The notes: a model not told the origin generated them from the sequence alone. A stretch of DNA of 64,000 nt from Lacticaseibacillus nasuensis JCM 17158 (GCF_001434705.1 NZ_AZDJ01000032.1:119403-183402), one strand, 5' to 3'; shown: positions 10,118 through 19,011, numbered from the stretch's first letter. Numbers and translations: made by a program.

Positions 10118-11053
10118 ATGCAAGCTGGACAAGAAACCGTGGGTAGTGTGTTGCGGTTCTACCAAGCCGCCAAGGGACTAAGCACAGACGCCTTGGCCGA
10201 ATCGCTCGGCATGTCGACGTCCACCTACCGGCGAATCCTAAGCGACGACACGGTGGTCAAAGCCCCTGCGTGGTTTTGCCTGCTGGATGGGTTGCGCCTG
10301 GCGCCAAGCGAGGTCGCACCGCTATTGCCGGCCGATTATTTTCCGTTGCAAAGCGCGTATGCAACCTTAAGCGACACGATTAGCCCGGCCACCCGGGCAT
10401 TTTTACTCGATCACGAGGTCATTGCCGGCCCGACGCAAGCCTACCGCGACCAACTCGAGGCGACCTATCAGCGCACCGGCAACATCGGGTATCATCAATA
10501 TGCCGAGCTCGCCGACATTTTTCTGGCCGAGCTGGCCCAAGACGGCGACGGCGTGCGCGCCAAGGCCGAGCAGCTGTACCAGGAGCTCATTGCCTTGGAC
10601 AGCTGGGGCGGCTTCGAATGGCAACTGATCGCCAGCATCGCCACTTATCTGCCCTTTGCCCGCCTGCAGGTGATCTTTAACCGCCACCTGCGCCACGAAG
10701 CGGCCACGAACACCCACTGGGCGACGCTAGACGACCACCAAGTCAACTTGCTGTTCCGCTCGTTTTTAGACAACGCGATTCAAGAGCGCAACCGGCAAGA
10801 CATCGAAACGGCCATCAAATGGATCCGCGACCGCCCGATCACCGACACCGATCTCGGTTATCGCGCCTTGTTGCGCCTGTGTGACATCGTCGTGTGCGAC
10901 ATGGCCGGCGACGTCACGCAAGCCACCACCTTGTACAAACGGCTGGTGGCGGCCTTGCGCCTGATTACCGACGAAGAGGACAGCCTGTGGATTCTCGTCG
11001 CCGAAGACCTGTGGATGAACCTGGTCAGTTTTCAAATCGATCAACTCGACTAG
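10118..11053 (+). CDS. Rgg/XRE-type transcriptional regulator, copy 1
   Basis: A 311-residue protein. Residues about 5-60 form an XRE-like helix-turn-helix (LRFYQAAKGLSTDALAESLG, STSTYRRILS). The remaining 250 residues are alpha-helical with aromatic/acidic repeats, as in Rgg/MutR regulators whose C-terminal domain binds a peptide. The ATG at 10118 is eight bases after AAGGAGG. The next gene is a paralogue 16 bases downstream (shared patterns IAS/AGP..TYLPFA/AYLPFA and W..F.....S/AGP). No pheromone precursor is evident. The target is not known. Confidence 0.7.
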   Translation: MQAGQETVGSVLRFYQAAKGLSTDALAESLGMSTSTYRRILSDDTVVKAPAWFCLLDGLRLAPSEVAPLLPADYFPLQSAYATLSDTISPATRAFLLDHEVIAGPTQAYRDQLEATYQRTGNIGYHQYAELADIFLAELAQDGDGVRAKAEQLYQELIALDSWGGFEWQLIASIATYLPFARLQVIFNRHLRHEAATNTHWATLDDHQVNLLFRSFLDNAIQERNRQDIETAIKWIRDRPITDTDLGYRALLRLCDIVVCDMAGDVTQATTLYKRLVAALRLITDEEDSLWILVAEDLWMNLVSFQIDQLD

Positions 11054-11069
11054 CAGCAAGGAGGTCGCT

Positions 11070-11975
11070 ATGCCCACCATTGGAGAATTCGTCGGGGCCT
11101 TACGCGCCGATAAAAACGTGTCGGTGGCTCAGCTCACCAGCGAAACCGACATGTCAGAAGCCACCTACAATCGCATCCTCACCGGCGCGGCCGAACCGAA
11201 GTTGCCGACGTTTTTTGCGTTGTTGACGGCGCTGCGCACGCACATCGACGACTTGGCGACGCCGTTTAGCGACGCGCCGATGCCGTTTTATCAGGCGTGG
11301 ATGAAAACGCGCGACCTGCTGGCGCAGTTTGCCGCCGGTCACGTCGACGTCACGGCCTTGAAAGCCTGGCAACGCTTACTCGCCGCCGAAAGCACTCGGC
11401 GCCAAAACGTCGGCTTAGCCCAACTCCAGCAGCGCGTCGACTTGGCGGTGGCCGAAGCCGCACATGATCGCACCGCCTGCACGACCATCGCCAGGCAATT
11501 ATTCGATCAGCTGCGCGAGTACAGCGAATGGAGCGAATTTGAATTTACGCTGGCGGGACCATTGGTGGCTTACCTGCCGTTTGCCGATGTGCAGCTGATT
11601 CTCGCGCGCCTCACGCCGCTGACCACCGCCGAAGACGGCCCGCAGCTCAACATGCTGGAAGGCCCGCTCGACGATATTCTCGTCACCGCGCTGCGCAATG
11701 CCTTACTGTCCCACGTCCGCGCCAACGTCGACGCGGCCCTCACCGCGGTGGCCACGCGGGTGGTGCGGGCGGAAAATGTGTACTTCCAAGCCATTCAAAA
11801 AACCGCCACCAGCGTGATCATCCCCGCCTTAGCCGGTGACCTCACCACCGCCAAGGGCGCGTATGCCGATCTCATCGGCGCCTTACACTTCCTGATTGAC
11901 GCGGAGCAAAACGCGGTGTACACCGCCCTCGGCCGACTGTGGGCGGCGCTACAAGATTATTTACAAGCCAACTAA
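11070..11975 (+). CDS. Rgg/XRE-type transcriptional regulator, copy 2
   Basis: A 301-residue paralogue of the preceding gene. It has an N-terminal helix-turn-helix (FVGALRADKNVSVAQLTSETDMSEATYNRIL) and a helical C-terminal domain containing EFTLAGPLVAYLPFADVQLIL, which parallels a segment of copy 1. Ribosome binding site AAGGAGG. Tight spacing implies one transcript with copy 1. The pair lies between glmU and prs, normally neighbours, so it is accessory. Whether the two form a heterodimer is speculation. Confidence 0.68.
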   Translation: MPTIGEFVGALRADKNVSVAQLTSETDMSEATYNRILTGAAEPKLPTFFALLTALRTHIDDLATPFSDAPMPFYQAWMKTRDLLAQFAAGHVDVTALKAWQRLLAAESTRRQNVGLAQLQQRVDLAVAEAAHDRTACTTIARQLFDQLREYSEWSEFEFTLAGPLVAYLPFADVQLILARLTPLTTAEDGPQLNMLEGPLDDILVTALRNALLSHVRANVDAALTAVATRVVRAENVYFQAIQKTATSVIIPALAGDLTTAKGAYADLIGALHFLIDAEQNAVYTALGRLWAALQDYLQAN

Positions 11976-11978
11976 AAT

Positions 11979-12013
11979 ACCGGCGGCACCTTCACGATGA
12001 AGGTGCCGCCGGT
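11979..12013. terminator. bidirectional terminator
   Basis: Perfect 16-base arms ACCGGCGGCACCTTCA / TGAAGGTGCCGCCGGT with loop CGA. A-rich before and TTTTGGTT after; serves the regulator pair and convergent glmU. Confidence 0.88.
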
Positions 12014-12018
12014 TTTGG

Positions 12019-13425
12019 TTAGTCCTGCGGGGTGGACTCATTCCACTCCGGCGCATCGGCCAGCGGCAGGCGCGCCCAGAAGTCGGGTTTGTTGGTTTGC
12101 CGCGCGCGGGCGATGCCCATGGCGTGAAACGGCACGTCGTCGGTAATCGTCGACCCGGCAGCCACGAAGCTGTGGTCGCTTAAGGTCACCGGCGCGATGA
12201 TGTTAGAGTTGCTGCCGATGAAGCTGTGGTCGCCAACCGTGGCGTGCCACTTCTTGACGCCATCATAGTTGACGAAGACGACGCCGCAGCCGACGTTGAT
12301 GTCGCTACCCAAGGTGGCATCGCCGACGTACGTCAAGTGGCCGACCTTGGTGCGGGCGCCCAGTGTCGCGTTTTTCACCTCGACAAAGTTGCCGATGTGC
12401 ACATCCGGGCCGATGTCGGCTTGCGGGCGCAGGTGCGAATTCGGGCCAATGTTGCTACCGGCGCGCATGATGGCCGACTCAATCGTCGAGCTGGTGACGC
12501 GTACGCGGTCTTCCAAAGTCGCATCGACGAGCTCGGAATGGGTGCCGATCACGCAATCCTCGCCGATTACCGTGTGGCCCTTGAGGTAAACGCCGGGTTC
12601 GATGACGGTGTCGGCGCCGATTTGCACGTCGGCGTCGATGTAAGTCGTCGCCGGGTCGATCAGCGTGACGCCGGCACGCATGTGGGCCTCGTTGATGCGC
12701 TGTTGCATCACCTTGGTGGCCGCGGCCAGGGCCACGCGGTCGTTGACGCCCATGGACTCGTTGAAGTCCGGCATCTGGTAGGCGGCGATGACCGAACCTT
12801 GGCGCTTCAAGATCTCGATGACGTCGGTGAGGTAATACTCGCCTTGCGCGTTGTCGTTGGTCACCTGGTGCAACGCAGCAAACAGCGCCTGGTTGTCGAA
12901 GCAATACACGCCGGTGTTGATTTCAGAAACCCGGGCCTCTTCAGGTGTTGCGTCTTTTTGCTCGACGATTTTCTGCACGGTGCCGAGGTCGTTGCGAATG
13001 ATGCGGCCGTAGCCGGTCGGGTCCGGGGCCTGGGCGGTGAGAATGGTCGCCTTGGCCCCTTTGTCTTGATGATAGGCGAACAGCTTCTCAAAAGTCTCGG
13101 CGGTAAACAGCGGCGTGTCGCCACTGGCAATCAGGGTCATCCCGGTTTTATCGCCTAACAGCGGCTCGGCCTGCAACACCGCGTGGCCGGTGCCGAGTTG
13201 CTGTTCTTGCACCACGTAATGCGTGCGGTCGCCTAGCGCGTCCTCGACGGCTTCGGCGCCGTGGCCGACCACCGTGACGATGGTGGCCGGGTGCAGGCGC
13301 TCCACTTGGCTCAGCACGTGATCCACCATCGGCTTGCCGCACACCGGGTGCAAGACCTTGTAGAGCTTGGACTTCATCCGAGTGCCCTTGCCTGCCGCCA
13401 TGATGATCGTATATTTTCCTGCCAT
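12019..13425 (-). CDS. glmU: bifunctional N-acetylglucosamine-1-phosphate uridyltransferase / glucosamine-1-phosphate acetyltransferase
   Basis: A 468-residue enzyme making UDP-GlcNAc for peptidoglycan and teichoic acids. The N-terminal pyrophosphorylase domain starts [20 protein letters not shown] and includes [10 protein letters not shown] and LIASGDTPL. From about residue 250 a left-handed beta helix of hexapeptide repeats carries the acetyltransferase (ENFVEVKNA-like [37 protein letters not shown]). Length is normal. GGAG lies nine bases before the ATG. Its promoter overlaps the terminator of the purR operon. Confidence 0.98.
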   Translation of the reverse strand: MAGKYTIIMAAGKGTRMKSKLYKVLHPVCGKPMVDHVLSQVERLHPATIVTVVGHGAEAVEDALGDRTHYVVQEQQLGTGHAVLQAEPLLGDKTGMTLIASGDTPLFTAETFEKLFAYHQDKGAKATILTAQAPDPTGYGRIIRNDLGTVQKIVEQKDATPEEARVSEINTGVYCFDNQALFAALHQVTNDNAQGEYYLTDVIEILKRQGSVIAAYQMPDFNESMGVNDRVALAAATKVMQQRINEAHMRAGVTLIDPATTYIDADVQIGADTVIEPGVYLKGHTVIGEDCVIGTHSELVDATLEDRVRVTSSTIESAIMRAGSNIGPNSHLRPQADIGPDVHIGNFVEVKNATLGARTKVGHLTYVGDATLGSDINVGCGVVFVNYDGVKKWHATVGDHSFIGSNSNIIAPVTLSDHSFVAAGSTITDDVPFHAMGIARARQTNKPDFWARLPLADAPEWNESTPQD

Positions 13426-13459
13426 GTTTGAGACTCCAATCGTATTGGTTTTCCCAATC

Positions 13460-13487
13460 AGTGTAGCGCAAAACAGGCGGCTTGCAA
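13460..13487 (-). promoter_or_regulatory. promoter of glmU
   Basis: On the minus strand TTGCAA (13482-13487), a 16-base spacer and TACACT (13460-13465). The -35 lies in the loop region of the preceding terminator. Confidence 0.5.
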
Positions 13488-13503
13488 AGAAGCCAGCCGC
13501 CTG
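13470..13503 (-). terminator. terminator of the purR-VanZ/RDD operon
   Basis: Arms CAGGCGGCT / AGCCGCCTG around a 12-base loop, followed on the minus strand by TTTTGCGC. It starts ten bases after the stop of the VanZ-RDD gene. Confidence 0.7.
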
Positions 13504-13513
13504 AAGAATTGGT

Positions 13514-14653
13514 CTAGGGATTTTTGGTGGTGCTAATTTGCGTGGTGTCGGCCCAGACGTCGTAGAAGTAGCGATTGTCGCGGGTCAGCAATTCCCACAA
13601 GAAGTTAATGACGACGAAGGCCAGCGGCACGCCGAAGCCTGCCAGCAAGACAAAGTTGATTTCGCTGCGGTGAAACTTGGAAAAAATCTCGGTGAAGCTC
13701 CACAAGAAGCCGCGCAGCAGTTGCAACGCCACGCCATACAACAGAAACTCGCGCCACAGCAGGCGCCAAGCGCTCGCCGGTTGGCCATTCGCCCGCACGA
13801 TGCGAATCCGCACCAACGCCTTGCCCGGCGTCGTGCCGCCGGTGACCACCGGAATGAAGCCAAAGACGATCACCAGTGGCACGATGGTACTCAGCTGCAG
13901 GTTGCGCGTCCAAGCGTCCCACCCCAGCAGGTGAAACAACAAGCTGGTGGCCGCCGTCACCAGGCCGAGCACCACCGTGTTATCGATGAGCCACGCGACG
14001 AACCGCCGCGTCCAGGTGACGCGCTGCCCCTTTTGGCGGGCGCGAGCATCCATGTCCTCGCGCGACGGAAAGGCCCGCATCAACGCCGGGGCGATCAAGC
14101 CGCCGAGCCAGCCGCCGAAACTATTGAGCATCAAGTCGTCGACGTCAAACATCCGGTATGGCCGCGGATAATAGCCGTACAACCCCGACAGCTGGGTCAA
14201 CTCGAAGAACAGCGATAACGCCAGGCTCATGAGCCACACCTGCCACAGCGGCCGCTTGAAGTAATAACGCAGGTACACCCCAAACGGAATCGTCAACACG
14301 ACGTTAAAGGCAGGCTGAATGAACCACGGCTGTTTCAACGCAGGCAACCACGTGGCGGGATGCAATGGCGAAAATACCGTCGACGCCAGAAACTCCCGCA
14401 AGGCATTGAAGGGGACGAGGTTGGCGCGCGGCGACACCAATGTCGCCACGGCCGCGCGACTCGGCAGCGGCAAGATAATCAGGAAATAGGCGCTCAGTAT
14501 GTAGAACACAAATGTGTACACGACCACCGCGCGCCACCACACCAGGCTCCCGTAACGCCGGTACTGCGCCACCAAAAACGGCAACGCCAGCACCAAGGCC
14601 ACCACGGGAAAGGCCAATAGCGCGGTTTTTAACGGTAGCAGGTAAATACTCAT
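13514..14653 (-). CDS. VanZ-like / RDD fusion membrane protein
   Basis: A 379-residue protein. The first 200 residues are a VanZ-like domain with several membrane helices ([53 protein letters not shown]). The last 170 residues are an RDD domain ([44 protein letters not shown]). VanZ domains are associated with low-level teicoplanin resistance; RDD domains with transport or sodium/solute antiport, neither with a firm mechanism. The ATG overlaps the purR stop (ATGA), indicating translational coupling. VanZ-RDD fusions occur in other Firmicutes. Confidence 0.85.
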   Translation of the reverse strand: MSIYLLPLKTALLAFPVVALVLALPFLVAQYRRYGSLVWWRAVVVYTFVFYILSAYFLIILPLPSRAAVATLVSPRANLVPFNALREFLASTVFSPLHPATWLPALKQPWFIQPAFNVVLTIPFGVYLRYYFKRPLWQVWLMSLALSLFFELTQLSGLYGYYPRPYRMFDVDDLMLNSFGGWLGGLIAPALMRAFPSREDMDARARQKGQRVTWTRRFVAWLIDNTVVLGLVTAATSLLFHLLGWDAWTRNLQLSTIVPLVIVFGFIPVVTGGTTPGKALVRIRIVRANGQPASAWRLLWREFLLYGVALQLLRGFLWSFTEIFSKFHRSEINFVLLAGFGVPLAFVVINFLWELLTRDNRYFYDVWADTTQISTTKNP

Positions 14654-15498
14654 TGCGCTAATCCCGCCAGTGCCGCTTGGTTTTTGGTCAGGTAATTGCC
14701 TGCCACCGCGTGCAAGGTGTTGGCCTTCGTGTCGACGGTATCGACCCGCACGAGGCTGGTATAGTCGCTCACCATCCGGTCGCCGTCGAAGTTGCCTTCC
14801 GCAAAGACGGAAATGCCCACCAGGTGCGCGTCGAATTCGCTGATCAGGCTGCGCATCCCGTTGACGGTGCCGCCGCCTTTCATGAAGTCATCGACGATCA
14901 ACACGCCGGACCCGGCGGCCAGCGAGCGCTTGGACAACTCCATCTTCTCGATGCGCGCGGAGCTGGCGGAGACGTAGTTGACACTCACCGTCGAGCCTTC
15001 GGTGATTTTCGAGTCGCGCCGGACGATGACAAACGGCACGTTGAGGTATTGGCTGACGCTTTGGGCAATCGGAATGCCCTTGGTGGCGACGGTCATCACC
15101 GCGTCGATTTGCTGATCGAGGTATTGCGTGGCGATGAGCCGCCCGATTTGCCGCAACACATCAGGCGTGCCAAGCAGGTCGGACAAATACACATAGCCGC
15201 CGGGCAGCAGCCGGTCGGTTTCAGACAGGCGCGCCGCCATCAAGTCGATGAACCGCTCGGCTTCCTCCCTGCCGATAATCGGCAGGTACCGCACGCCGCC
15301 GGCCGCACCGGGCACCGTTTCGAGGATGCCGGTTTGGCGCGCCGCAAACGTGCGCCGCACAATGGCGAGGTCCTCAGAAATCGACGACTTCGCCGATTCG
15401 TAACGCTTCGAGAAAAAGGTCAGCGGGACCAAGGTATGCGGCCGCTCCAAGAGATAGCGGGTCATGTCGATTAAACGGTCGCTGCGGCGAACTTTCAT
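14650..15498 (-). CDS. purR: pur operon repressor PurR
   Basis: A 282-residue Bacillus-type PurR. The N-terminal winged helix begins MKVRRSDRLIDMTRYLLERPHTLVPLTFF. The C-terminal phosphoribosyltransferase-like domain carries VMTVATKGIPIA and the PRPP loop VLIVDDFMKGGGTVNGM. It represses purine synthesis genes at PurBoxes; PRPP releases it. The ATG at 15498 is preceded by AGGAGG; 22 more codons are open upstream without a ribosome binding site. PurBox-like sites occur upstream of its own start, consistent with autoregulation. Confidence 0.96.
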   Translation of the reverse strand: MKVRRSDRLIDMTRYLLERPHTLVPLTFFSKRYESAKSSISEDLAIVRRTFAARQTGILETVPGAAGGVRYLPIIGREEAERFIDLMAARLSETDRLLPGGYVYLSDLLGTPDVLRQIGRLIATQYLDQQIDAVMTVATKGIPIAQSVSQYLNVPFVIVRRDSKITEGSTVSVNYVSASSARIEKMELSKRSLAAGSGVLIVDDFMKGGGTVNGMRSLISEFDAHLVGISVFAEGNFDGDRMVSDYTSLVRVDTVDTKANTLHAVAGNYLTKNQAALAGLAQ

Positions 15499-15514
15499 GT
15501 GATTTCCTCCTGTA

Positions 15515-15628
15515 AATTCCGAATATTCAGATTCACCGGGTTTCCCCCGGGTTAATCTTCTCAATTATATGAAATTGTTCGACTAATTCATAGTGAATAT
15601 CAAAAAAAAGTCGCGAATGTTCGCGATT
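15515..15628 (-). promoter_or_regulatory. purR upstream region with PurBox-like sites
   Basis: Compared with the B. subtilis PurBox AWWWCCGAACWWT, the plus strand at 15515-15527 (AATTCCGAATATT) matches 12 of 13. The minus strand at 15628-15616 (AATCGCGAACATT) matches 11 of 13 and at 15586-15574 (TTAGTCGAACAAT) 10 of 13. A TATAAT (15564-15569, minus) lies among them without a good -35. The 15611-15626 site is also a small hairpin followed by CTTTTTTTT on the minus strand. Site function is inferred. Confidence 0.5.
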
Positions 15629-15656
15629 AATTCATTATCCGGTAGTCAATTCAGGG

Positions 15657-15698
15657 TTGACGAATATGATGTAATCGATTACATTAGAATCATTATCA
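15657..15698 (+). promoter_or_regulatory. fetAB promoter with palindromic operator and Fur-like box
   Basis: TTGACG (15657-15662), 17-base spacer, TACATT (15680-15685). A perfect 16-base palindrome ATGTAATCGATTACAT (15669-15684) fills the spacer and enters the -10. Directly after it TTAGAATCATTATCA (15684-15698) matches the Fur-type TGATAATNATTATCA in 13 of 15 positions and covers the likely start of transcription. A repressor site is very likely; which protein binds is inferred. Confidence 0.65.
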
Positions 15699-15714
15699 TT
15701 TAAGGAGGCGCCTC

Positions 15715-16365
15715 ATGCCATCACCCCTATTGACGCTATCGGCGGTCGGCTACACGCCGCACGCCACCCCGATCTTGACCGACATTTCGTTTACCGTCAT
15801 GCCCGGGGAATTCGTCACCATCGCCGGGCCGTCTGGTTCCGGGAAGAGCACCTTGCTGCGCCTGATCGCCACCTTGCTCACGCCGACCACCGGCACCATC
15901 ACCTACGCCGGCCGGCCGCAAAGCAGTTACGAGAAAACGGCCTACCGGCGCGAGGTGTCGTATTGTTTCCAGCAGCCCAGCCTGTTTGGCCGCACGGTGC
16001 AAGACAACCTGACGTTTCCCTACACGATTCGCCAGCAACCCGCCGACCCCGAGCGCTTGACGGCCGCCTTGGCGACGATGAGCCTGCCGGCAGCAATGTT
16101 GACCAAGCCGATTACCGAGTTGTCCGGCGGGGAAAAACAGCGCATCGCCTTGCTGCGCAACCTGCTGTTTGAACCGAAACTGCTTTTGCTCGACGAGGTC
16201 ACCACCGGGCTGGACGCGGTGACCAAGGACACGGTGCACCAGGTGATCGCCGAAGCAAATGCGCGCGGCGTCACGGTGTTAAGCGTCACCCACGATGACC
16301 GCGAACTCGCCCAAGCCACGCGCACGATTACCATCGCCGCTGGCCGCCAGGAGGTGTCGGCATGA
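15715..16365 (+). CDS. fetA: FetA/YbbL-like ABC transporter ATP-binding protein
   Basis: A 216-residue ABC ATPase with Walker A GPSGSGKST, Q-loop SYCFQQP, signature LSGGEKQR, Walker B LLLLDEVTTGLD and the H-loop VTHDD. It pairs with the UPF0014 permease that follows (ATGA overlap). In E. coli the FetAB (YbbLM) pair is implicated in iron export and oxidative-stress resistance; that role here is by homology. AAGGAGG precedes the ATG. Confidence 0.88.
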   Translation: MPSPLLTLSAVGYTPHATPILTDISFTVMPGEFVTIAGPSGSGKSTLLRLIATLLTPTTGTITYAGRPQSSYEKTAYRREVSYCFQQPSLFGRTVQDNLTFPYTIRQQPADPERLTAALATMSLPAAMLTKPITELSGGEKQRIALLRNLLFEPKLLLLDEVTTGLDAVTKDTVHQVIAEANARGVTVLSVTHDDRELAQATRTITIAAGRQEVSA

Positions 16366-17120
16366 CCCATTTACTCGTGACCCCAAGTGCTCTGGTGTTT
16401 GCCGTGGCGCTGGTGCTGGTGGCGCTGGCCATCAGCCTGAAGGAAAAAATCGGCCTGGAGCGCGACTTGATCATCGGCGTCGTGCGCGCCGTGGTGCAGC
16501 TCACGATTGTCGGCTACGTGTTGACCTACATCATTCGGGTGAACCGGGCGTGGCTGACGCTGTTGATGGTGGCGGTGATTATCTTTAATGCCGCGTGGAA
16601 CGCCCGCGGCCGCGCCAACGGGCTGCCGCACGCCTTTGCCATTTCCCTGTTAGCGATTTTCGTGGCCACCGGCGTCACCATTGCGCTGCTGGTGGCCGCC
16701 GGCGCTATCGCCTTTGTGCCGAGTCAAATCGTGCCGATTGCCGGGATGATTGCCAGCAACGCCATGGTCGCCATCGGCCTGGCCTACCGTAGCTTAAACA
16801 CGCAGTTCCGCGATTTGCGCCAGCCGCTGCTGGAGCGTTTGGCGCTTGGGGCGACGCTGCGGCAAACCGCCATTCACGTGGTGCGCGAGGCGATTCGCAC
16901 CGGCATGAGTCCCACCATCGATTCGGCGAAAACGGTTGGGCTGGTCAGCCTGCCTGGGATGATGTCCGGCTTGATTTTCGCCGGCATCGACCCGACCAAG
17001 GCGATCATGTATCAAATCATGGTCACCTTCATGCTGATGGCGGCCACCAGCATCGGCAGCACCATCGCCTGTTACCTGGCGTATCCCCAGTTTTTCAACA
17101 GCGACATGCAGTTACGCTAA
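16362..17120 (+). CDS. fetB: FetB/UPF0014 family ABC transporter permease
   Basis: A 252-residue protein with about seven membrane helices. The UPF0014 signature is visible in LERDLIIGVVRAVVQLTIVGYVL, IVPIAGMIASNAMVAIGLAY and SPTIDSAKTVGLVSLPGMMSGLIFAGIDP. Translationally coupled to fetA (four-base overlap). The pair sits between purR and the CDF exporter and is not part of the conserved backbone. Confidence 0.9.
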   Translation: MTHLLVTPSALVFAVALVLVALAISLKEKIGLERDLIIGVVRAVVQLTIVGYVLTYIIRVNRAWLTLLMVAVIIFNAAWNARGRANGLPHAFAISLLAIFVATGVTIALLVAAGAIAFVPSQIVPIAGMIASNAMVAIGLAYRSLNTQFRDLRQPLLERLALGATLRQTAIHVVREAIRTGMSPTIDSAKTVGLVSLPGMMSGLIFAGIDPTKAIMYQIMVTFMLMAATSIGSTIACYLAYPQFFNSDMQLR

Positions 17121-17124
17121 CCAC

Positions 17125-17156
17125 AAAAAATGCCGGCCCGCGGGTCGGCATTTTTT
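17125..17156. terminator. bidirectional terminator
   Basis: AAAAAATGCCGGCCC / GGTCGGCATTTTTT with loop GCG, between fetB and the convergent CDF gene, whose stop overlaps the T run. Confidence 0.9.
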
Positions 17157-18030
17157 AATAGGGATTATCCTTAAACCTTAGCGGCTGGTAGTCGCCGTAT
17201 TCGACTTGAATGGTGACGTGGGCGATGTCGAAGTTCCCCCGCAGGCGCTCGCCAAGTTTTTCGAGGAATTGGTCGTTGGCCTCGTCGGTGGCGCGCATGA
17301 CGTGGACGGTGAGCGCCACGTCAGTCGTGGACAGCGCCCAGATGTGCAGGTCGTGGCAGCTCATTACCGAGGGAAAATCGTTGATGCACGCGCGCACGGC
17401 CTCGGTGTCAATGGCCTTGGGGACCGCCGCCATCGCGAGGTTCACCGCGTCGCGCAACAGCCCCCAGGTGCCGACTAGCACCACCAGCGCCACGAGAATC
17501 GACACGGCCGGATCGAGCCACTCCCAATGCGTCGCCATGGTCACGCCGCCGGCAATCACGACGCCCAGCGACACGCCGGCGTCGGCCACCATGTGCAAAA
17601 ACGCGCCGCGGATGTTCAAGTCGTGGCCTTGGCCTTTGTGGAACAAGACGGCGGTCCCGGCGTTGACCAGGATCCCCACCGTCGCCACCAGCATCACGAT
17701 GCCGCCTTGCACCGGTTCGGGGTGGCTAAAGCGGCCGATGGATTCGACGATGATTGCGCCCATCGCCACCAGCAAGAACACGGCGTTGGTCAACGCCGCC
17801 ATGATCGACGAGCCCTTGTAGCCATAGGTGCGCCGCAGGGTGGGGGCCTTGCAGGCCAGCCAGGCGGCAAACCAGGCGATGGCCAGGCCCAAGACATCGG
17901 CGAGGTTGTGCAAGGCATCGGCGACCAGCGCCAACGACCCGACGGCTAGCCCGGCGCCGACTTCCGCCACGATATAAATTGAATTTAGTAAGATGCCCCA
18001 GCGAAATGCTGGATTTGGTTTTGGCGCCAT
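17155..18030 (-). CDS. cation diffusion facilitator (CzcD/ZitB-like zinc exporter)
   Basis: A 291-residue CDF antiporter with six membrane helices and a C-terminal ferredoxin-like cytosolic domain. TM2 carries ALVADALHNLAD and TM5 FLHMVADAGVSLG, giving the His-Asp/His-Asp site of zinc-selective members. The C-terminal half contains VMSCHDLHIWAL and HVTIQVEYGD. The ATG at 18030 is seven bases after AAGGAGG; a GTG two codons earlier is too close. It starts 28 bases after ispE and is probably in that operon. Confidence 0.92.
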   Translation of the reverse strand: MAPKPNPAFRWGILLNSIYIVAEVGAGLAVGSLALVADALHNLADVLGLAIAWFAAWLACKAPTLRRTYGYKGSSIMAALTNAVFLLVAMGAIIVESIGRFSHPEPVQGGIVMLVATVGILVNAGTAVLFHKGQGHDLNIRGAFLHMVADAGVSLGVVIAGGVTMATHWEWLDPAVSILVALVVLVGTWGLLRDAVNLAMAAVPKAIDTEAVRACINDFPSVMSCHDLHIWALSTTDVALTVHVMRATDEANDQFLEKLGERLRGNFDIAHVTIQVEYGDYQPLRFKDNPY

Positions 18031-18058
18031 GCACACCCCTCCTTTCGTCAGTCTTCAC

Positions 18059-18907
18059 TTAGCCGAGGACCCGCACCAGGTAAACCTCGTGACAAAAACC
18101 GTTCATGCTGTTGAACACACGCTGCGCCCGCGAGCGTTTTTCACACAGGCCAAACACCGTCGGTCCGCTACCGGACATTTGCGCCACCTGCGCGCCGTAG
18201 TGCAACATGCGCGCCTTCAAGGCGGAAATCTCTGGGTGGCGCTTGGCGGTGACTTGCTCGAGGCTGTTGCTCATCCCCGCCGCCATTTCGGCAAAATCAT
18301 GATGGGCAATACCGGCCACCACGCGCTTGGTGTCGGGCCGGTCCAGCGGGTGGTCGTAGTCGATCGCCTTTAAAATCGACGGGGTCGACACGGACACCCG
18401 CGGCTTGGCCAGAATCACCCAGCAGCTCGGCACCGCCCCCAGCGGCGTAATCGTGTCGCCGCGCCCGGTGACCAAGGCGGTTTGCGAATACACGCAATAC
18501 GGCACATCGGAATCGATGGCCAAGCCGACGTGGGCCAGCTGCGCGCGCGAATAGCCCAGGCCCCACAGCTCGTTTAACCCGCGCAACACGGCGGCGGCAT
18601 CCGAAGAGCCGCCGCCGAGGCCGGCGGCAACCGGGATGTGTTTTTCGATGTAAATCTCTGCCCCAAGCGTCGTGTGAGCGGCCCGCTGCAGCGCCAAGGC
18701 GGCCTGGTACGCGAGGTTGCGCGGATCTTCGGGTAAAAACCCGCTATCCGTGGTGACCTGCAGGGTCGGACTCGGGGCGATGTGAACATAGTCGGCCAAG
18801 TCGACCGAGGTCATCACCATGCGCCATTCGTGTTCGCCGTCTTCGTGGCGGTACAGCGCGTCGAGACTCAGATTGATCTTGGCCGGGGCTTTTTGGACTA
18901 ACGCCAT
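18059..18907 (-). CDS. ispE: 4-diphosphocytidyl-2-C-methyl-D-erythritol kinase family protein
   Basis: A 282-residue GHMP kinase: APAKINLSLDALYRHEDGEH at the start, the ATP loop PVAAGLGGGSSDAAAVLRGLN, and MSGSGPTVFGLC near the end. In the MEP isoprenoid pathway IspE phosphorylates CDP-methylerythritol. Lactobacilli generally make isoprenoids by the mevalonate route and keep this gene as an orphan next to veg and purR, so its true substrate is uncertain. All GHMP motifs are intact. A GGTGG stretch precedes the ATG. Confidence 0.9.
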   Translation of the reverse strand: MALVQKAPAKINLSLDALYRHEDGEHEWRMVMTSVDLADYVHIAPSPTLQVTTDSGFLPEDPRNLAYQAALALQRAAHTTLGAEIYIEKHIPVAAGLGGGSSDAAAVLRGLNELWGLGYSRAQLAHVGLAIDSDVPYCVYSQTALVTGRGDTITPLGAVPSCWVILAKPRVSVSTPSILKAIDYDHPLDRPDTKRVVAGIAHHDFAEMAAGMSNSLEQVTAKRHPEISALKARMLHYGAQVAQMSGSGPTVFGLCEKRSRAQRVFNSMNGFCHEVYLVRVLG

Positions 18908-18987
18908 GCTACCACCAGTCTTCTTCGTTTCCTCCAGTATACTGAATCACCGGCCAAGATACACTAGGGGTTTGTCAGTTTGAGGGC

Positions 18988-19011
18988 AACAAAAAAGCCG
19001 CACTGGCGGCT
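18988..19011 (-). terminator. terminator of veg
   Basis: Arms AGCCGC / GCGGCT with loop ACTG or CAGT, followed on the minus strand by TTTTTTGTTG. Confidence 0.75.

Noticed and set aside
15609-15628. Minus-strand hairpin followed by CTTTTTTTT as a purR attenuator
   Set aside because: The stem is only six pairs and lies upstream of the visible -10, with no minus-strand transcription unit before it; kept only as part of the PurBox region.
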